From Symsagittifera roscoffensis (lineage: Eukaryota; Xenacoelomorpha; Acoela; Convolutidae), in the NCBI RefSeq assembly GCF_963678635.1, contig NC_087066.1:9452723-9516722 (forward strand): a stretch of DNA of 64,000 nt. The letters are read 5' to 3'. The position numbers were made by a program, and so were the translations under genes. Shown here piece after piece: positions 1-10,794 of the stretch. How positions within the stretch are numbered: the first letter of the stretch is position 1; each line of letters opens with the position of its first letter. The notes under the pieces are model-generated. The model was given only the letters and a program-made list of their open reading frames with translations, had not been told where the DNA came from and made no database searches.

Positions 1-1343
1 TTTTTAAAAAGTTCGTTATCATCAGAAACTGGAAGATTCGATCCTTCTAGCTTTTGAAATGAAGCTCATACACGTTCTTTGGGTAAATATTTCTCACTCG
101 ACCCTTGTATCTCAGAAGATGTTTGTTGAGAAATCGGATCTTTTGAAGAAAGTGTCACAACCAGGACACCGGAAACATTTAAAGAACTATCTATATCAAT
201 TTAATGAATGGTATGGTTGTTAAATCTAAGTAGTTTGACTGTTTTATTAAATCTATCAATACTTCGTTGAGATCGTTTTCCGACAAATTCCTCTTCTGGA
301 ATATCAAAATTGTATCTAAAGTTGTTTCTTTCCCAATTTTCTCGACAACAGGTAAATGTTCTGTTGAAACTCCACGAAAAGATTAAGGATCACGACCAGA
401 CTTTGGTTTAAAGTCTGTAAAGCATCTAGAAGTGAGAGAGTCGAGATCATTCTGTCCGTTAATGTGCATGGCCATTGCGCGGAAAAGACACAGATGCTCT
501 TTGTATGGTTCCTTCTCTCTCTTAGTAAAAAGACAGCTAACAGAATGATTTTTTGGTAGAGGTTCGAATTAGACAGAATCCGGACATCCCAATGGGATGT
601 TTTTAAGCAAAGCAGCAAAAAAGTGTATCGATAGTATTCAACATCAATCTCCATTTTGTGTTTTGACGTTCTTGGTTGCATTGCTCCGCAATATAAAATT
701 TTTCTATTTTTCGTTGAATTTATACCAAATCTGCTTTAGTACATAGCAAACGGGATTTTACAATCAACGTTTCGTTTTCATGGGTGTTGAAATATCGCTA
801 TTCACTGGTCTCGATTTTTTGAAGAACAAACCGCATTTTTGATTTTTGCGGCAAAATCGAGCTTGTTGAATCGAGCTTCAATTTTCTAGTTGACTATTTT
901 AGTATTTAATTTGAACATTTGGAGAATAAATATCTTTATCTCCCATTTTCCATCTCCGTATCTACTAGGTAATGTTGATAAGCATTAAATTCCTCTTTAA
1001 ATTTTTCACCATCCTCCCCTTCTTCCTCCACAATCCTGTTCAACTCAGCAAAGGTATCACTAGGCTTCTGTTGCTTAGCACCTTGTTCTTCGAGACAGTA
1101 GTAACTTGAGAACTCTTGTTCGCAAACAGGACAAGCGTTAAGCTTATTCGAACTTGGTTGAGCATGCATCTTCGCAACAAGATGATTCATCTCTTCTTTC
1201 TTCTTGGACAAGGTTACAATTAGGACACTTATGTTCATCTTTGTATTCACATCTCTTTCGATGTATCGCAGCATCAGATCTCTTGTATTCACCTTTCTGG
1301 CACATAACTTTCTTACTTCAGTTTAGAGCAGGCATTATCTAAA
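1..1343 (-). pseudogene. Polinton-type DNA polymerase B, N-terminal relic (lineage 1), left-truncated by window edge
   Basis: Reading leftward on the minus strand, about 1343-936 holds Cys/His clusters of C2H2 type (CPNC; CPVCEQEF; an HLVAKMH segment) in two frames, followed by an acidic stretch. About 560-380 reads LCLFRAMAMHINGQ, then a GVSTEHLPVVEKI segment; about 300-200 reads RFNKTVKLLRFNNHTI; about 165-90 reads FRCPGCDTFFKRS. Those blocks, in that order, are the conserved N-terminal region of animal Polinton PolB ahead of the exonuclease domain (family knowledge). In intact elements this protein replicates the transposon by protein-primed synthesis. Several stops and frame changes break it, and the exonuclease and polymerase domains lie outside the window. 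The block set differs from the PolB relics at 42840, 46095 and 60908, so it is a separate lineage. Confidence 0.75.
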
Positions 1344-2387
1344 AAATAGAAAAAAGAAAACGTGTACTTAAGAAATGTTCCAAATTTGAAAACTTAAAGT
1401 ACCAATTGATTAAAAGAAAAAAATTTACTATTTTCATTTCGCGAAGTAATGAATTGCAAAATTCGAAGTAAATTTCGGTTAAATGTTTTTGATTGACAAT
1501 TAAAAATAAAGATTTTATCCGATAAAAAAGCGTATTTATACTAGCAATGACGTCCTTGCCTACGCATTTATCCTTTTTTTGGTCATGATGTCGTTCTTTG
1601 AATAGAAGGGACGTCTTCGCCTAGGCAATTTTTCAAGTCGTGGCTTCATTTTTTGAAAAGAAGTGACGTCACTTCCCATGCAATTTTCAATTTTCGGTAA
1701 TGACGTCATTCTAAATAGAAGAGACTTCACCACCCACTCAATTTTCCTTTTATGGTAACTACGTCTTCCTTTAATTTGAAAAGACGTCACCACCCACGTA
1801 ACTTTACAATTATGAAGGAAATTCTAGAATTTTTAATGAAAAAAAAACACCAAATCAGAACTCCGCAGTTTCTGGACAAAAATTTGAATGAAATATAAGC
1901 CGTGTTTGAAAAATGTCAATCAGAAAATATTCAAATTTCTTCGAGTTACTCTACAAAAAAAAATCCGTGTGATTTTCTCACTGATGAATTAGATGTAGAT
2001 TCTTATTTTTTCAGCAATTTTTAGGACGTTTATGTGGTCCAAATAGAGCTATTTGACTAAGTAAAGCTTTATCTGGGGAAAAATACTCAATCAAAGATTT
2101 TAATTTCCAACCGAGTATTGAGTGTCAAAGCTATAAATTTAGTGAGTTACACCTGACTAGGTTTTTTTTGGAAAAAATGAAGTTAATCAAAAATTCGTTT
2201 GAAAAAATTTCAAAGACTCTCTTTTTTCCCTACACTATACCCAAAATTGTCAAAACTCCACAGAAAAGTTCCATTTTCGTCCATTTGTTAAAAGATTTTC
2301 AAAAAAAAAATTTAAAATCTTGCATGATCAGGTTTGGAAAAAGATTTCCAGAGATTTCAACCTATCCTCTCAAATCTCAAAGAATTT
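1344..2387. other. Intergenic AT-rich DNA
   Basis: Apart from the minisatellite at 1541-1802, no gene is supported. An open frame at 2168-2389 is Lys/Phe/Ile-rich with no family resemblance and fits chance in AT-rich DNA. Confidence 0.6.
1541..1802. repeat. Minisatellite, about 4.5 units of 55-61 bp, with CRE-like TGACGTCA cores
   Basis: GACGTC (or GACTTC) recurs at about 1549, 1610, 1665, 1723 and 1783, spaced 55-61 bp. Each unit also carries a partner GACGTC/GATGTC upstream of an AATAGAAG or TTGAAAAG block and ends in CAATTTTC-like sequence. Units are degenerate. TGACGTCA is the palindromic CREB/ATF site; any binding is inference. Minus-strand open frames across it follow from the periodicity and are not called as genes. 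Confidence 0.8.
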
Positions 2388-4707
2388 AGACTTTAGGTAA
2401 TGTTTTTTGAACTGTTTCCGAACGAGTCGTTTCCTTGATACGCTTGTTGTATTTTAAGCTCCTTTCCATCGTAAATTTTGTTGAACACCCCAATTAAGCT
2501 GATTGAATACTTTCCCACTTGTAAAGAAAATATTTGAATGGAATCTGTGCTTGTACAATGTGTAAAGACAATCAGTTTCCTAATATATGTATTGATATTT
2601 GTCTTAACTATGAAGAATTTGGCTAAGTTACGTTTTCATTCAAAGCAAAATAAACTTGCAACTTTCCGAGGATGAGAAAAACTTGTGAGTAAACACTAGA
2701 CACGCAATATTTTTGGGTTACTATGTATTTTTTGTAATTTTCGTTGGAAACAGAAATAAATATTGATTTGTTTTTATAATGTGATTAAAATATGGAAAGA
2801 GCTTGACATATAGCAGCTGCCATTGGAAAGAATGATTTTGCAGAAAATTGTGAATTTAGTTAGTAGTAGTAACGGCTACGCAATTTCCATATTCGGTACG
2901 ACTTCCATATCTGGAAATGGCGATAATTCATACTGCTTACTTTCATTTTCAATTAACCTTCGAGTCTTTTCTTTCATTCTTTCTCATCTGATCAGTTTGC
3001 TCTTCAAAAACATACTCAAAATGTTGTTAGTCCAATTTATATTCAAAAAACCAAAAAAAATAGAGATTTGTTTGGTTCCAAAAATCCAAAAGGGGAAATA
3101 TACTACAAACCGGCTTTCAACTAAGAAAAGACTTGAGTCAGTTTGAAAAATCACAACAAGTCTATATTAGTGGAAAAGAAGGAGACTCAATATCAAGAAG
3201 TACAATGTCAACAAGCCACCCTTTCACTGCAAAAGAAATTGAAGACTTGAAGCAAGTTGCACATGTCAACTATACACTGAATGAATTCAAGGAACTGTCG
3301 CACATTTTGGGACACTCAGTAATGCTGTGAGATGTATTGAAGATTTGATAATTGAAAAACAATTGGTTCAAAAAAAATTTTTCACTCTGATGTGTACATT
3401 TGGAGCTATGATATCTAAGGAATTGTCAGAAAAAAACATAAAAAATAATCGAAATTGACATAGAACATTAGCCAACTATCAGTTGATGTTCCAGTAAATG
3501 CTTTAAAAAATGCAGAAAAAACTATCTACAAATGTTTTTAACTAAATTTAAGTAACAGTTGTCTTATTTGAAAAAATTTATAAACAAGAAGTAGTTTTAG
3601 TTGAAAATCAATGTTTTTCTACTTTTTGTTTTTCATTAGTTGTTTTCACATTTTTTTATATAATTGAAGGTTTTGGTTAGACTCTAAACACTGGAAAACT
3701 TTTTAGATGATTTTTATTACAGAATGAACTGAAAATAGTTCATCAGTTCGAGATTTTCAAGTTTTTTTGTTTACTTCATTAAAAAAACTTTTACATCAAA
3801 AGTCTTTTCAATGTCTGAAAAAGATATTCCTCAAAGTTTTAGGTTTAAATACTTCAAAAAAACTACAAGAGTGGTGGACAGATGACATTGATGGAGATTT
3901 TGTTAATTTTAACCTGTAAAGAACTACAACAAGTTCAACAAATTTGTTAAAAAGATGGAGAGGAGATTACAGACAAGAAGAATACTGCCTGATTTGTGAG
4001 CAAAATTTTTTTATTTAGAAGAGTTAACTCAGAATGAGTGGTCGATCAGTCAAAAAAGCAAAACAAGTGAAGAGCCTATGAAACCAATATTTCAATTACT
4101 GTTTTGAAATTGATACAAGTATAAAATCTAGATTATTCAAACTTATTAGACTTTCGGTTGCTTATACTACAACATACGACAAAGAACACAATAGTAAAGT
4201 ACATTTTGGCAACTTCTGTTTCAATTTGTTAGTAGTAGAATAAATCAAGAAAACTTGATCGAAATAACAAAATTTGAATTGAGTATCAAAAAAGTAATAT
4301 AAACCGGACAAAAGGTTCAATTATCTCACTTTGGTGTCCGATGTATATGTTACTTATGTTAGAAGTTTTTTCAATTGATTGATTGAGAAGTTTCATATAC
4401 GTAGTTTTGTTCTGAGCTAAAAACTGTTTTGAAATCTGCGATCAATTCGTTCTGATTGATTGGTTTTTACCACAGACATTGCTTGAGGAGGAATGCTCGC
4501 TTCTGATTGGTTGATACTAAAAAAGTGAAATTTTTCGTATAAGTAATGCTCGATTATGATTGGTATATATCAAAATTTTTGAAAACTCCATGGTTAGATT
4601 GGATAACGTTTATCGGTTTGGTCAAACAGGATGATAATTTTTCTGATGTTCTTTCACAATTAAATTAAATTGGTTGAGTAACTTACTTAACTGTTTTTAT
4701 TTACTTT
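2388..4707. other. Repeat-borne AT-rich DNA without a clear gene (R1 left part)
   Basis: Fragments such as 3133-3330 and the equivalent of 16510-16725 stay partly open in several copies, but no domain is recognised and frames shift between copies. Around 4440-4580, ATTGG (CCAAT-box-like) motifs recur in a short internal repeat, with AATGCTCG at about 4491 and 4546. The copies in R2 start at 14985 and 20178. Confidence 0.5.
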
Positions 4708-5048
4708 TTGCTCATTTTTGAGGCTGTTCAACTCTTCCTATCTAAAATTTTGGGACAATCTAAATCTTCCAATTTTACTCAAGTTCTTTCTAATTTTTTT
4801 GAGATACTTTCAACGAAAAGAAATGAAAGAGTTCGTGCCTTGAATGTGACAGAGAAAACACACTCAAATTTGCGTCAAGACATCGTAGAACCTGTGGTGT
4901 TTTGAAATGTTCGAACTGTAACTTTTACACTTATAGCAGCGAAGAACTCACTAATCATATCAAAAAGAAGCATTCTTCTTGTCAACATAATGTTAAACTC
5001 GGAAAAAACGCTCAGCAGTCTCCAAAAATACTCCAAGAGAAGTTTTGA
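4708..5048 (+). pseudogene. C2H2 zinc-finger protein remnant (R1 copy)
   Basis: The frame 4827-5048 (no ATG, stop at 5046-5048) contains a perfect C-X2-C-X12-H-X4-H finger, CSNCNFYTYSSEEL through HIKKKH. Just before it is a second Cys/His cluster, CLEC...H-X3-C. A shifted frame, 4708-4905, runs into it from upstream, so a frameshift near 4830 is likely. Two other copies exist at about 17609-17775 and 21652-21878. C2H2 fingers bind DNA or RNA. PolB relics elsewhere in the window begin with similar fingers, so this could be the start of a lost polymerase gene or a separate DNA-binding protein; the sequence does not decide. Confidence 0.6.
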
Positions 5049-7489
5049 CCAAGTTTTTTAGTTAAAGAACAGCAACCACTATGAACAGTATTTTTTACTG
5101 AATATGAAAAGTATTTACAGTTTAATAAAAATACAAAGTTTTGATAAAAAACAAGAAACATTTGATGTGGAACGATTTTTAGGGAAAATAATATTGAACT
5201 TGTAGAAAAATTCTAAGTAAACTGATACTTCAGCAGAACCACATGTAATTTATACGAAATTTACCATGAAAAGTTTCAATTATACACACAGTGTTATTCA
5301 CACAGTTTTCATTTAGTTTGGCTTCAGTTTATTTTAGAAAATTAGGTAGAACTATAGAAAATTTTAGCTTGTTTAATTTTGCAAAGTTATTCAATTGTTA
5401 CAAATTGCACCTTGAGTTTTCTGCTATATCAATTTTATTAAGACGAACTCTCTTAAAAGTTTATAGATATTGCAGATATTAGAAACTAGTTTCCCTTGCG
5501 TATTTCGACTTCCGAAGGATTTCAGAATATATTCAATAAAGCTAATTTTAAATTGTTTTAAAAGCTCAACCTAGAAATACAGCTTTATATTTTCAATTTT
5601 TTATGTATTTTTGAAAGCTTTAACTAGCACCAATTCCTTCTCACTTAAACTTTTTTGAGCAACGTTTCGACCGCAATTAAGATTAAAAAGCGAATTAATA
5701 ACTATTTTTAAGAAAAATGATCATTAATATCGAAAAAATGTATTTTTGCTCAAAAAATTAACTATAGCGACTGAACATGAGAGCTTAAAAGAAACCAAAT
5801 TGCATACAAAAACTCAGACGTTATCAGTTCTAATTTCATCTCTGCCAGCAAAATTTTTGTTGAATTGATACTCTTTTCCTCCTAAATTCTCCTTTCTGAC
5901 TAAACTTTCTAGCAAAGTGAGTTCAAATGCGAAAACATGTAGAAAGCAGAGAGCAAGAATAACCTTAAAGAATAGAACACTTCTTTGGAAAAATCAAGAA
6001 AATTATGTTGCAGAATAAACAGAGAGATAATCAGTTATAAAAAAGATTTTGTTGAAATTTATCCGGTAGCAATATACTTTCAAGGAAATTTTACCCCAGT
6101 TTTAATCAATTTTAGCAGTAAGCTGTTAATTTTTCATCCTCGTTCGGAAATTTATTTTTTTGGCATGAAAAATTTCTCAGAAGCTGTATTTTTCAAACAA
6201 ATTTGGGTTATTCATTGAAAAAAAAAACTGAACACTTGAATCATGGAGTTTGATTCAAAATTTTCAATAAATATTGCTATTACTGTTGCTATTGAGATTG
6301 TTAGTTGAATTGTTTTTAACTGGACAAAAAACCAGTTTATTAAACAACTAAAAGGTTGAAAATAGAAATTTTTAAAAAAATTTTGCTAAATTTTATTTTA
6401 TTTTCTCAAAATTTACGGTTAATTTTACCATTTTCACGAGAAATCGGAAGCTTTAGCATTGATTAAGCTATTATAAGCTTTCTTTGTAAAGTTTTGAGCA
6501 TTACAAACCGCTTTTTAGCTCAAAATTTAGGTAATTTATCCTATTTCAATGTTTTGAGAGAAAATTATGGAAAACCTATATTTTTGTTTAAAATTGATCT
6601 CAACATAATTCCAAATAAATCGAAGCTTGAGCTCAATTTTAAATTCTGTACGTGAGAAAGACTTTTTCACTTCGAGATTTCTGCAATTTTTTTCCTAAAC
6701 TTTGATTCCAATCACATAAAAATTTTGCAATTTTTCACTAAAATTTGATTTTTTTCAAAGTTTCAATAGTTTTAAAGCCATTATGAGCTTTTTTCTGGTA
6801 TTCAGAAACTTTTTTAACCTGATTCTGAGCCCAAACTGTTGTAAATTTTATCATATTTTAATAGTTTGAGTGAAAATTGTGGAAAAATCCATATTTTTTT
6901 CAAATTTTTGTTTCATTGCCTCAACCTGATTCTAATTTAACTACAACTTGGACTTAATTTTAAACTCTTAACGCAATATAACAATTATATTTTACAATTA
7001 GATCAGATGCGAAAAAAGTATCCAAACTTTGAGATTTCTGCAGTTTTTTCCAAAAAAAAATTGCAATTTTTTCCAAATACTTTGACTTTTTTCGAATCTT
7101 CAGTAGGTTTCAGCATAGTTTCAGGTAAATAGAGCACTGTTTTAGAAAGTAAGATAATCTAAAAAAACTATTGGGTCGAACTGTATTAATATTAGCGTCT
7201 TTTTTTGAAAAATTTTCACATTTTTTATTTTAAATTTCTCAATTTTTGACACTCTTAACATTGACTTACGATGTACCAAAAAACAACATTCCACAATTTA
7301 CATAAAATTAAGTGGTGAATTTTAACGACAAGATAACGCACGCCAAGAATTTTGCGAAAAAAGCTAGACATTTCAACACAAAAACCAAAATAATACCAAT
7401 TTTCTAACCATTACACAAACCTAAAACGTAACCATTGGTTGTCCCTATATTAATACAATGTAGACTCTGTACTCAATATTACCACATAG
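5049..7489. other. AT-rich repeat DNA, no gene supported
   Basis: The stretch is dominated by AAATTTT/TTTTCAAA words. The one frame retained in four copies is listed at 5985-6218. Nothing else is supported. Confidence 0.6.
5985..6218 (+). other. Open frame retained in four repeat copies, function unknown
   Basis: A frame of about 77 residues opens with TTG rather than ATG and ends before an A-run. It recurs at about 18431-18682, 22814-23050 and 24290-24538 with mostly single residue changes and one 3-base indel. Residues are Phe/Ile/Lys-rich, with blocks such as FVEIYPVAIYFQ and FHPRSEIYFF. No family is recognised. The copies are recent duplicates, so retention of the frame may reflect youth rather than selection. 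Weak candidate. Confidence 0.25.
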
Positions 7490-7598
7490 CATGGCGGACC
7501 GGAAATTTATAACGTATCTTGATACATGGAGTCCGCCATGCACCCCATCCTCCCTGATCAGCTCCAACATCTACTACTGCGGACATTGGACGAGCTAG
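7490..7598 (+). other. GC-rich hairpin with two overlapping small open frames (R1 copy)
   Basis: CATGGCGGAC at 7490-7499 and GTCCGCCATG at 7531-7540 are perfect 10-bp inverted arms around a 31-base loop. The ATG in the left arm (7491) opens a 35-codon frame beginning MADRKFITYLDTWS and ending at the TAG at 7596-7598. The ATG in the right arm (7538) opens a second frame, MHPILPDQLQHLLL. That frame stops after about 25 codons here but runs 41 codons in R2 (19972-20097 and 25818-25943). The block is clearly GC-richer than its surroundings. In the R2a copy the left-arm ATG is AAG. It could be a gene 5' end, a small gene or a structured RNA. Confidence 0.4.
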
Positions 7599-8019
7599 AA
7601 GACGTATACATGTAGCTCAATGTTTGTGTTTTATCGTTTGTAGTGCTTGCGCGTTAATGTTGAGAACTTGATATCAAGTATAAGGAAAAATCAACCAAAA
7701 AAATTTCAGCAAAAACATTATCAGAATTTAAACAAGCTTAACGCTTTTGACAGCAACTGTTGGGAAAAAACTAAAAAGCAATCTGATTAAAAAATGGCAA
7801 AAGATGTTGCTCCTTGCAGTTTCGTCTTAATTAGTTGAGTTTTTTAAAGGACAGTTCTTAAATCCTTCAGCTTACAATTTGTCAAATACATTTTTTGCTG
7901 CAGATTTATCAAACATCAGCTTGACTTCAAGTTCATAAGTAGCTGTTGCAATTCATTAATTGTCTTAAGTTAGTTTTTTATTAGTTTCGAATTAGTTTAT
8001 AATTAATTTTTTTTTCATT

Positions 8020-8304
8020 TTGACTATATTTAGGGCCATCGCAAAAGTTTACGGTGCTGCAACTACTCTGTTTCAAAATAAATCAGATGGATTTCGAACT
8101 GACGATAGTCAAGCTGCTCAAAAACTAGTAATATTCACTTCAGGAGAACCAGACAGCTTGAAAATGGTCGAAGAGGAACGAAAACTTTTCGATAAAGAAG
8201 TAAGACATTTGAATAAAAAAATTTTAAAACACTTCCAGGAAAAAAACCAATCAAATGGTTTTCAAATTGAAAAATTGAAAAAAAAAATTCAAAAAAATAA
8301 GTAG
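8020..8304 (+). pseudogene. Unrecognised coding remnant, coiled-coil-like C-terminus (R1 copy)
   Basis: The frame opens with TTG, or could begin at the AG after ACTATATTTAG (about 8033), a plausible splice acceptor. It has an N-terminal block IAKVYGAATTLFQNKSDGF and then a highly charged stretch, EEERKLFDKEVRHLNKK, suggesting helix or coiled coil, ending in a Lys-rich tail. The copy at 26299-26574 is about 95% identical at protein level, with a small in-frame deletion in the tail. It lies upstream of the Polinton ATPase block on the same strand. No family is assigned. Confidence 0.4.
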
Positions 8305-8547
8305 AAACAATTAACAGGTTTATGATAAGCTTTTTAACCAAAACTGAGCCAAATATTTCTCACTGAAAAATCTTGATTTAATCATTTCCTAGCCTTTTAA
8401 AACAAATAAGTTCTGTGTGAGTCATACTCGTTATATTAATATCGATGAGTTTGTTTTCCATCACTTCAATTGACCATAAAAAAGAAAAAGAAAACATTCA
8501 CATTAGTAACTTAAGTAGTATACTAAAAGTGGCTTAGAAAATTACCA

Positions 8548-8660
8548 TTTTAACCACCCCTTTTTTCGATGTGCCATTACAATGACCACTTTTAACCTCT
8601 AAGAAGATTCAAACTGAGTAAAATTTAAGGGGGTAAAATTGGTCATTTTTCGGGCGCTTT
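8548..8660. repeat. Imperfect foldback (inverted repeat) of about 110 bp
   Basis: TTTTAACCACCCC on the left pairs imperfectly with GGGGGTAAAATTGGTCATTTT on the right across about 70 bases. The R2 copy (about 26810-26925) has a better arm, GGGGGGTAAAATTGATCATT, facing AAAATGACAATTTTTAACCA. Short arms around a small core resemble a MITE-like insertion, but no target-site duplication was established. Confidence 0.4.
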
Positions 8661-8975
8661 ATTGAAACGGAATGGAATTTTGTTTAGGTTGGTGCATATT
8701 TTCCTTATAAAGTTTGTAGGTTTTGGCTTGTATACATGTAAAACGACGTTATATACCTAATATACGCAGACAATTGAACCTAATGAAATCAAACATTATG
8801 GTATATACAAAATCACAAGATTTAGGCTGCAAAGCTTATCTGTTGCCGGCGATGAACGATTTCCTTCAAAAATGCATGTTTTATTGCTGAATCGCGAAGA
8901 AAGGAAAATTCATCAAGTGCGGCAGCCGCCACCCTGATTTACGCAAAAAAGAAGGATCATTTTGAACAAAGTAAG

Positions 8976-9319
8976 AATGACCTACCGAAAGTTGATGATG
9001 CCGATTGATGCATAATAATAATAACTAAAGGTGATGGTAAAGAAAGGGACTAAAAAAATAAAGTTTGGTACAAAAAAACTCCGATAAAAAAATCAGGCCC
9101 AGCAGATCAGAAGCACTAGTCCAATCCAGAACCCGAAGGCGACTACATCTGAGCTGCTCAGTGAGAAGTGCCCACTCAGGCGACCCAGGGACAATAGGTT
9201 TGATCCAGAACTCCCTCACTACTTGAACCTCAGGATTGATCCCAGCCTGAAGCCGGACATGAACCTCCTCGATGGGGCTATTGAGGAGTACTAAGCCGAC
9301 AAACGGGATACTGAGTTTT
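8976..9319. other. 344-bp island with no differences between R1 and R2
   Basis: Compared base by base with 27248-27591, these 344 bp have no differences, while the 160 bp just upstream have about 13 and the DNA just downstream diverges again. The centre is GC-rich. Both strands are open: the minus frame 9025-9336 has 103 codons with ATG, and the plus frame about 9086-9293 ends in TAA and reads like an exon (SELLSEKCPLRRPRDNRFD). Possible explanations are an exon under constraint, a non-coding functional element or a local gene-conversion tract. Confidence 0.7.
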
Positions 9320-9336
9320 TCGGCATATGATGACAT
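9025..9336 (-). CDS. Candidate small protein, 103 aa (R1 copy), unrecognised
   Basis: This ATG-initiated minus-strand frame lies in the conserved island. The N-terminal 80 residues look protein-like (IPFVGLVLLNSPIEEVHVRL, then a Trp-containing segment), and the C-terminus is hydrophobic (LLGLIFLSEFF). The copy at 27297-27608 differs by one residue (Glu/Ala at position 6). A competing plus-strand frame overlaps it, so coding strand is uncertain. No family is recognised. Confidence 0.3.
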   Translation of the reverse strand: MSSYAEKLSIPFVGLVLLNSPIEEVHVRLQAGINPEVQVVREFWIKPIVPGSPEWALLTEQLRCSRLRVLDWTSASDLLGLIFLSEFFCTKLYFFSPFLYHHL

Positions 9337-9838
9337 TTAAAACAAGCAAACTAATATTTCAAATCACATGAAATCGTTCGTCATATAAAAGTTTTTGGAA
9401 CAAAGTTTTTCGAAAGCTGATAGCTTAAAGTTTCCCCAAATTTTTTCTGAGTTTAAAATACCCTCATTCCGAAAACACTGACAGAAGAAATTGTTCTTTT
9501 AGCTGCGTGCTAATTTCAACCAGTCTAGAAATTTTGAGTTCGGTTTGAAACTTTGATAAGAAAAACTTTTGAAAACGACTGATTTGTCGACTGCTACTTC
9601 TGAAAACTTTTTTGACTTCTTGTTCGACTTTGACACTAGCCTGATCAAAAAAACCGCAGATTGAAAATTTAAATATTTTTACAAAATTGTTAAAATAATT
9701 GAAAAAGGCTGATGGTCTAAATAAATTCATATCACCAGATTTGTAGATATCAGCAAATCGTTTCTAACAGGGTACTTTTAATTCCACTGTTTTGAAACTG
9801 AGCAGGTTCAAAGAGTCTCGGAAAAAAATATTAAAAAA

Positions 9839-10625
9839 ATGAAATTGGATGGTTACCTCGAAGGACTTGGAAAGATTTCATGAAATTTATTTGGTGTGGA
9901 AGAAACCTATCCGAAAACTTTAACCGTCAAAATTACTTTCTGGTCGCCTAACGCTGTTTTTTATGCCAACGAAAAAGAGAAGACTGAACTTCATGAAAAG
10001 TACTTGGATTGAGAAGTTGTGAATCTTAATGAATTAGGTTGCCCAATAATTGGAAACTTACATTTCAAGAATTATCCATCTTGCAATAGACATTTACATC
10101 GTTACAGCTCCAGGAACCACTGTGCCCTGAAAAAATCAAGGCCTTCTTTGTTTCGCTGAAAAATGAGCAACAATGAAAAGCTAGCAAAAACGGAGACGTA
10201 CCAGTCTCCAAATTTAGTAGTTTGGATTGGATGACACCAGAGATTGATATCAAAATAGTTATGACCAGAACAGAACAGAACAAATTCAACGCAAAGATGA
10301 TTGCGCAGCGGAAAGAACAAAATACTCTATCACTAGACGATTTGACTATTTTAAGAAATTTTTACCAGTGATTGACAAATTCATCTATTTTCAACGATAC
10401 AAGTAGTGTCACGATGTTAGCCAAGAAACGAGGAGTATATTTTCACAGGCTAGTCTTAGTGCCCAAACGTCAACCCGGAATTCAAACAGATCTTCACAGC
10501 AGTGACCTACCTGAGGAAGCTCAAAAACTAGTAAAAGAGAACTCTGTAAAGAAAATTTTATTTCATGCAAGAACTGAAAATCAGCCAATTATGTTGTGGA
10601 AATGCATTGCAATAACAATGACATA
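9839..10625 (+). pseudogene. Unrecognised Polinton-associated gene remnant upstream of the ATPase (R1 copy)
   Basis: Two conserved blocks shared with 28097-28938 lie on the plus strand. The first reads KEKTELHEKYLD, then NELGCP, FKNYPSC and HLHRYSSRNHCALKK, giving a Cys/His cluster (C..C..H..H..H-C) that could bind zinc. The second (10372-10626) contains LAKKRGVYFHRLVLVPKRQP and LPEEAQKLVKENSVKKI. In R1 the first block carries an in-frame stop (YLD*) that R2 lacks, so the copies have decayed independently. Position and strand suggest a transposon gene; no function is assigned. Confidence 0.5.
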
Positions 10626-10794
10626 ACTAATGAATTTACAAAATATACTCGATACGAGAAATTTTATAGTTCAGAATAATAGATAGTACATATTTTACGA
10701 CAAAAACACATTTTTTTTCCTCATTGAGAAACGAGTGTTATAGATAGTGAATCAGAGAGAACCAGATAGAGAGAAAAAAAAATTGAACAGCTGA

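Noticed and set aside
1560-1793. 77-codon minus-strand frame
   Set aside because: It coincides with the CRE minisatellite, and the frame is kept open by repeat periodicity.
6360-7100. Possible regulatory or origin region in very AT-rich DNA
   Set aside because: The AAATTTT/TTTTCAAA words are low complexity and show no defined element beyond base composition.
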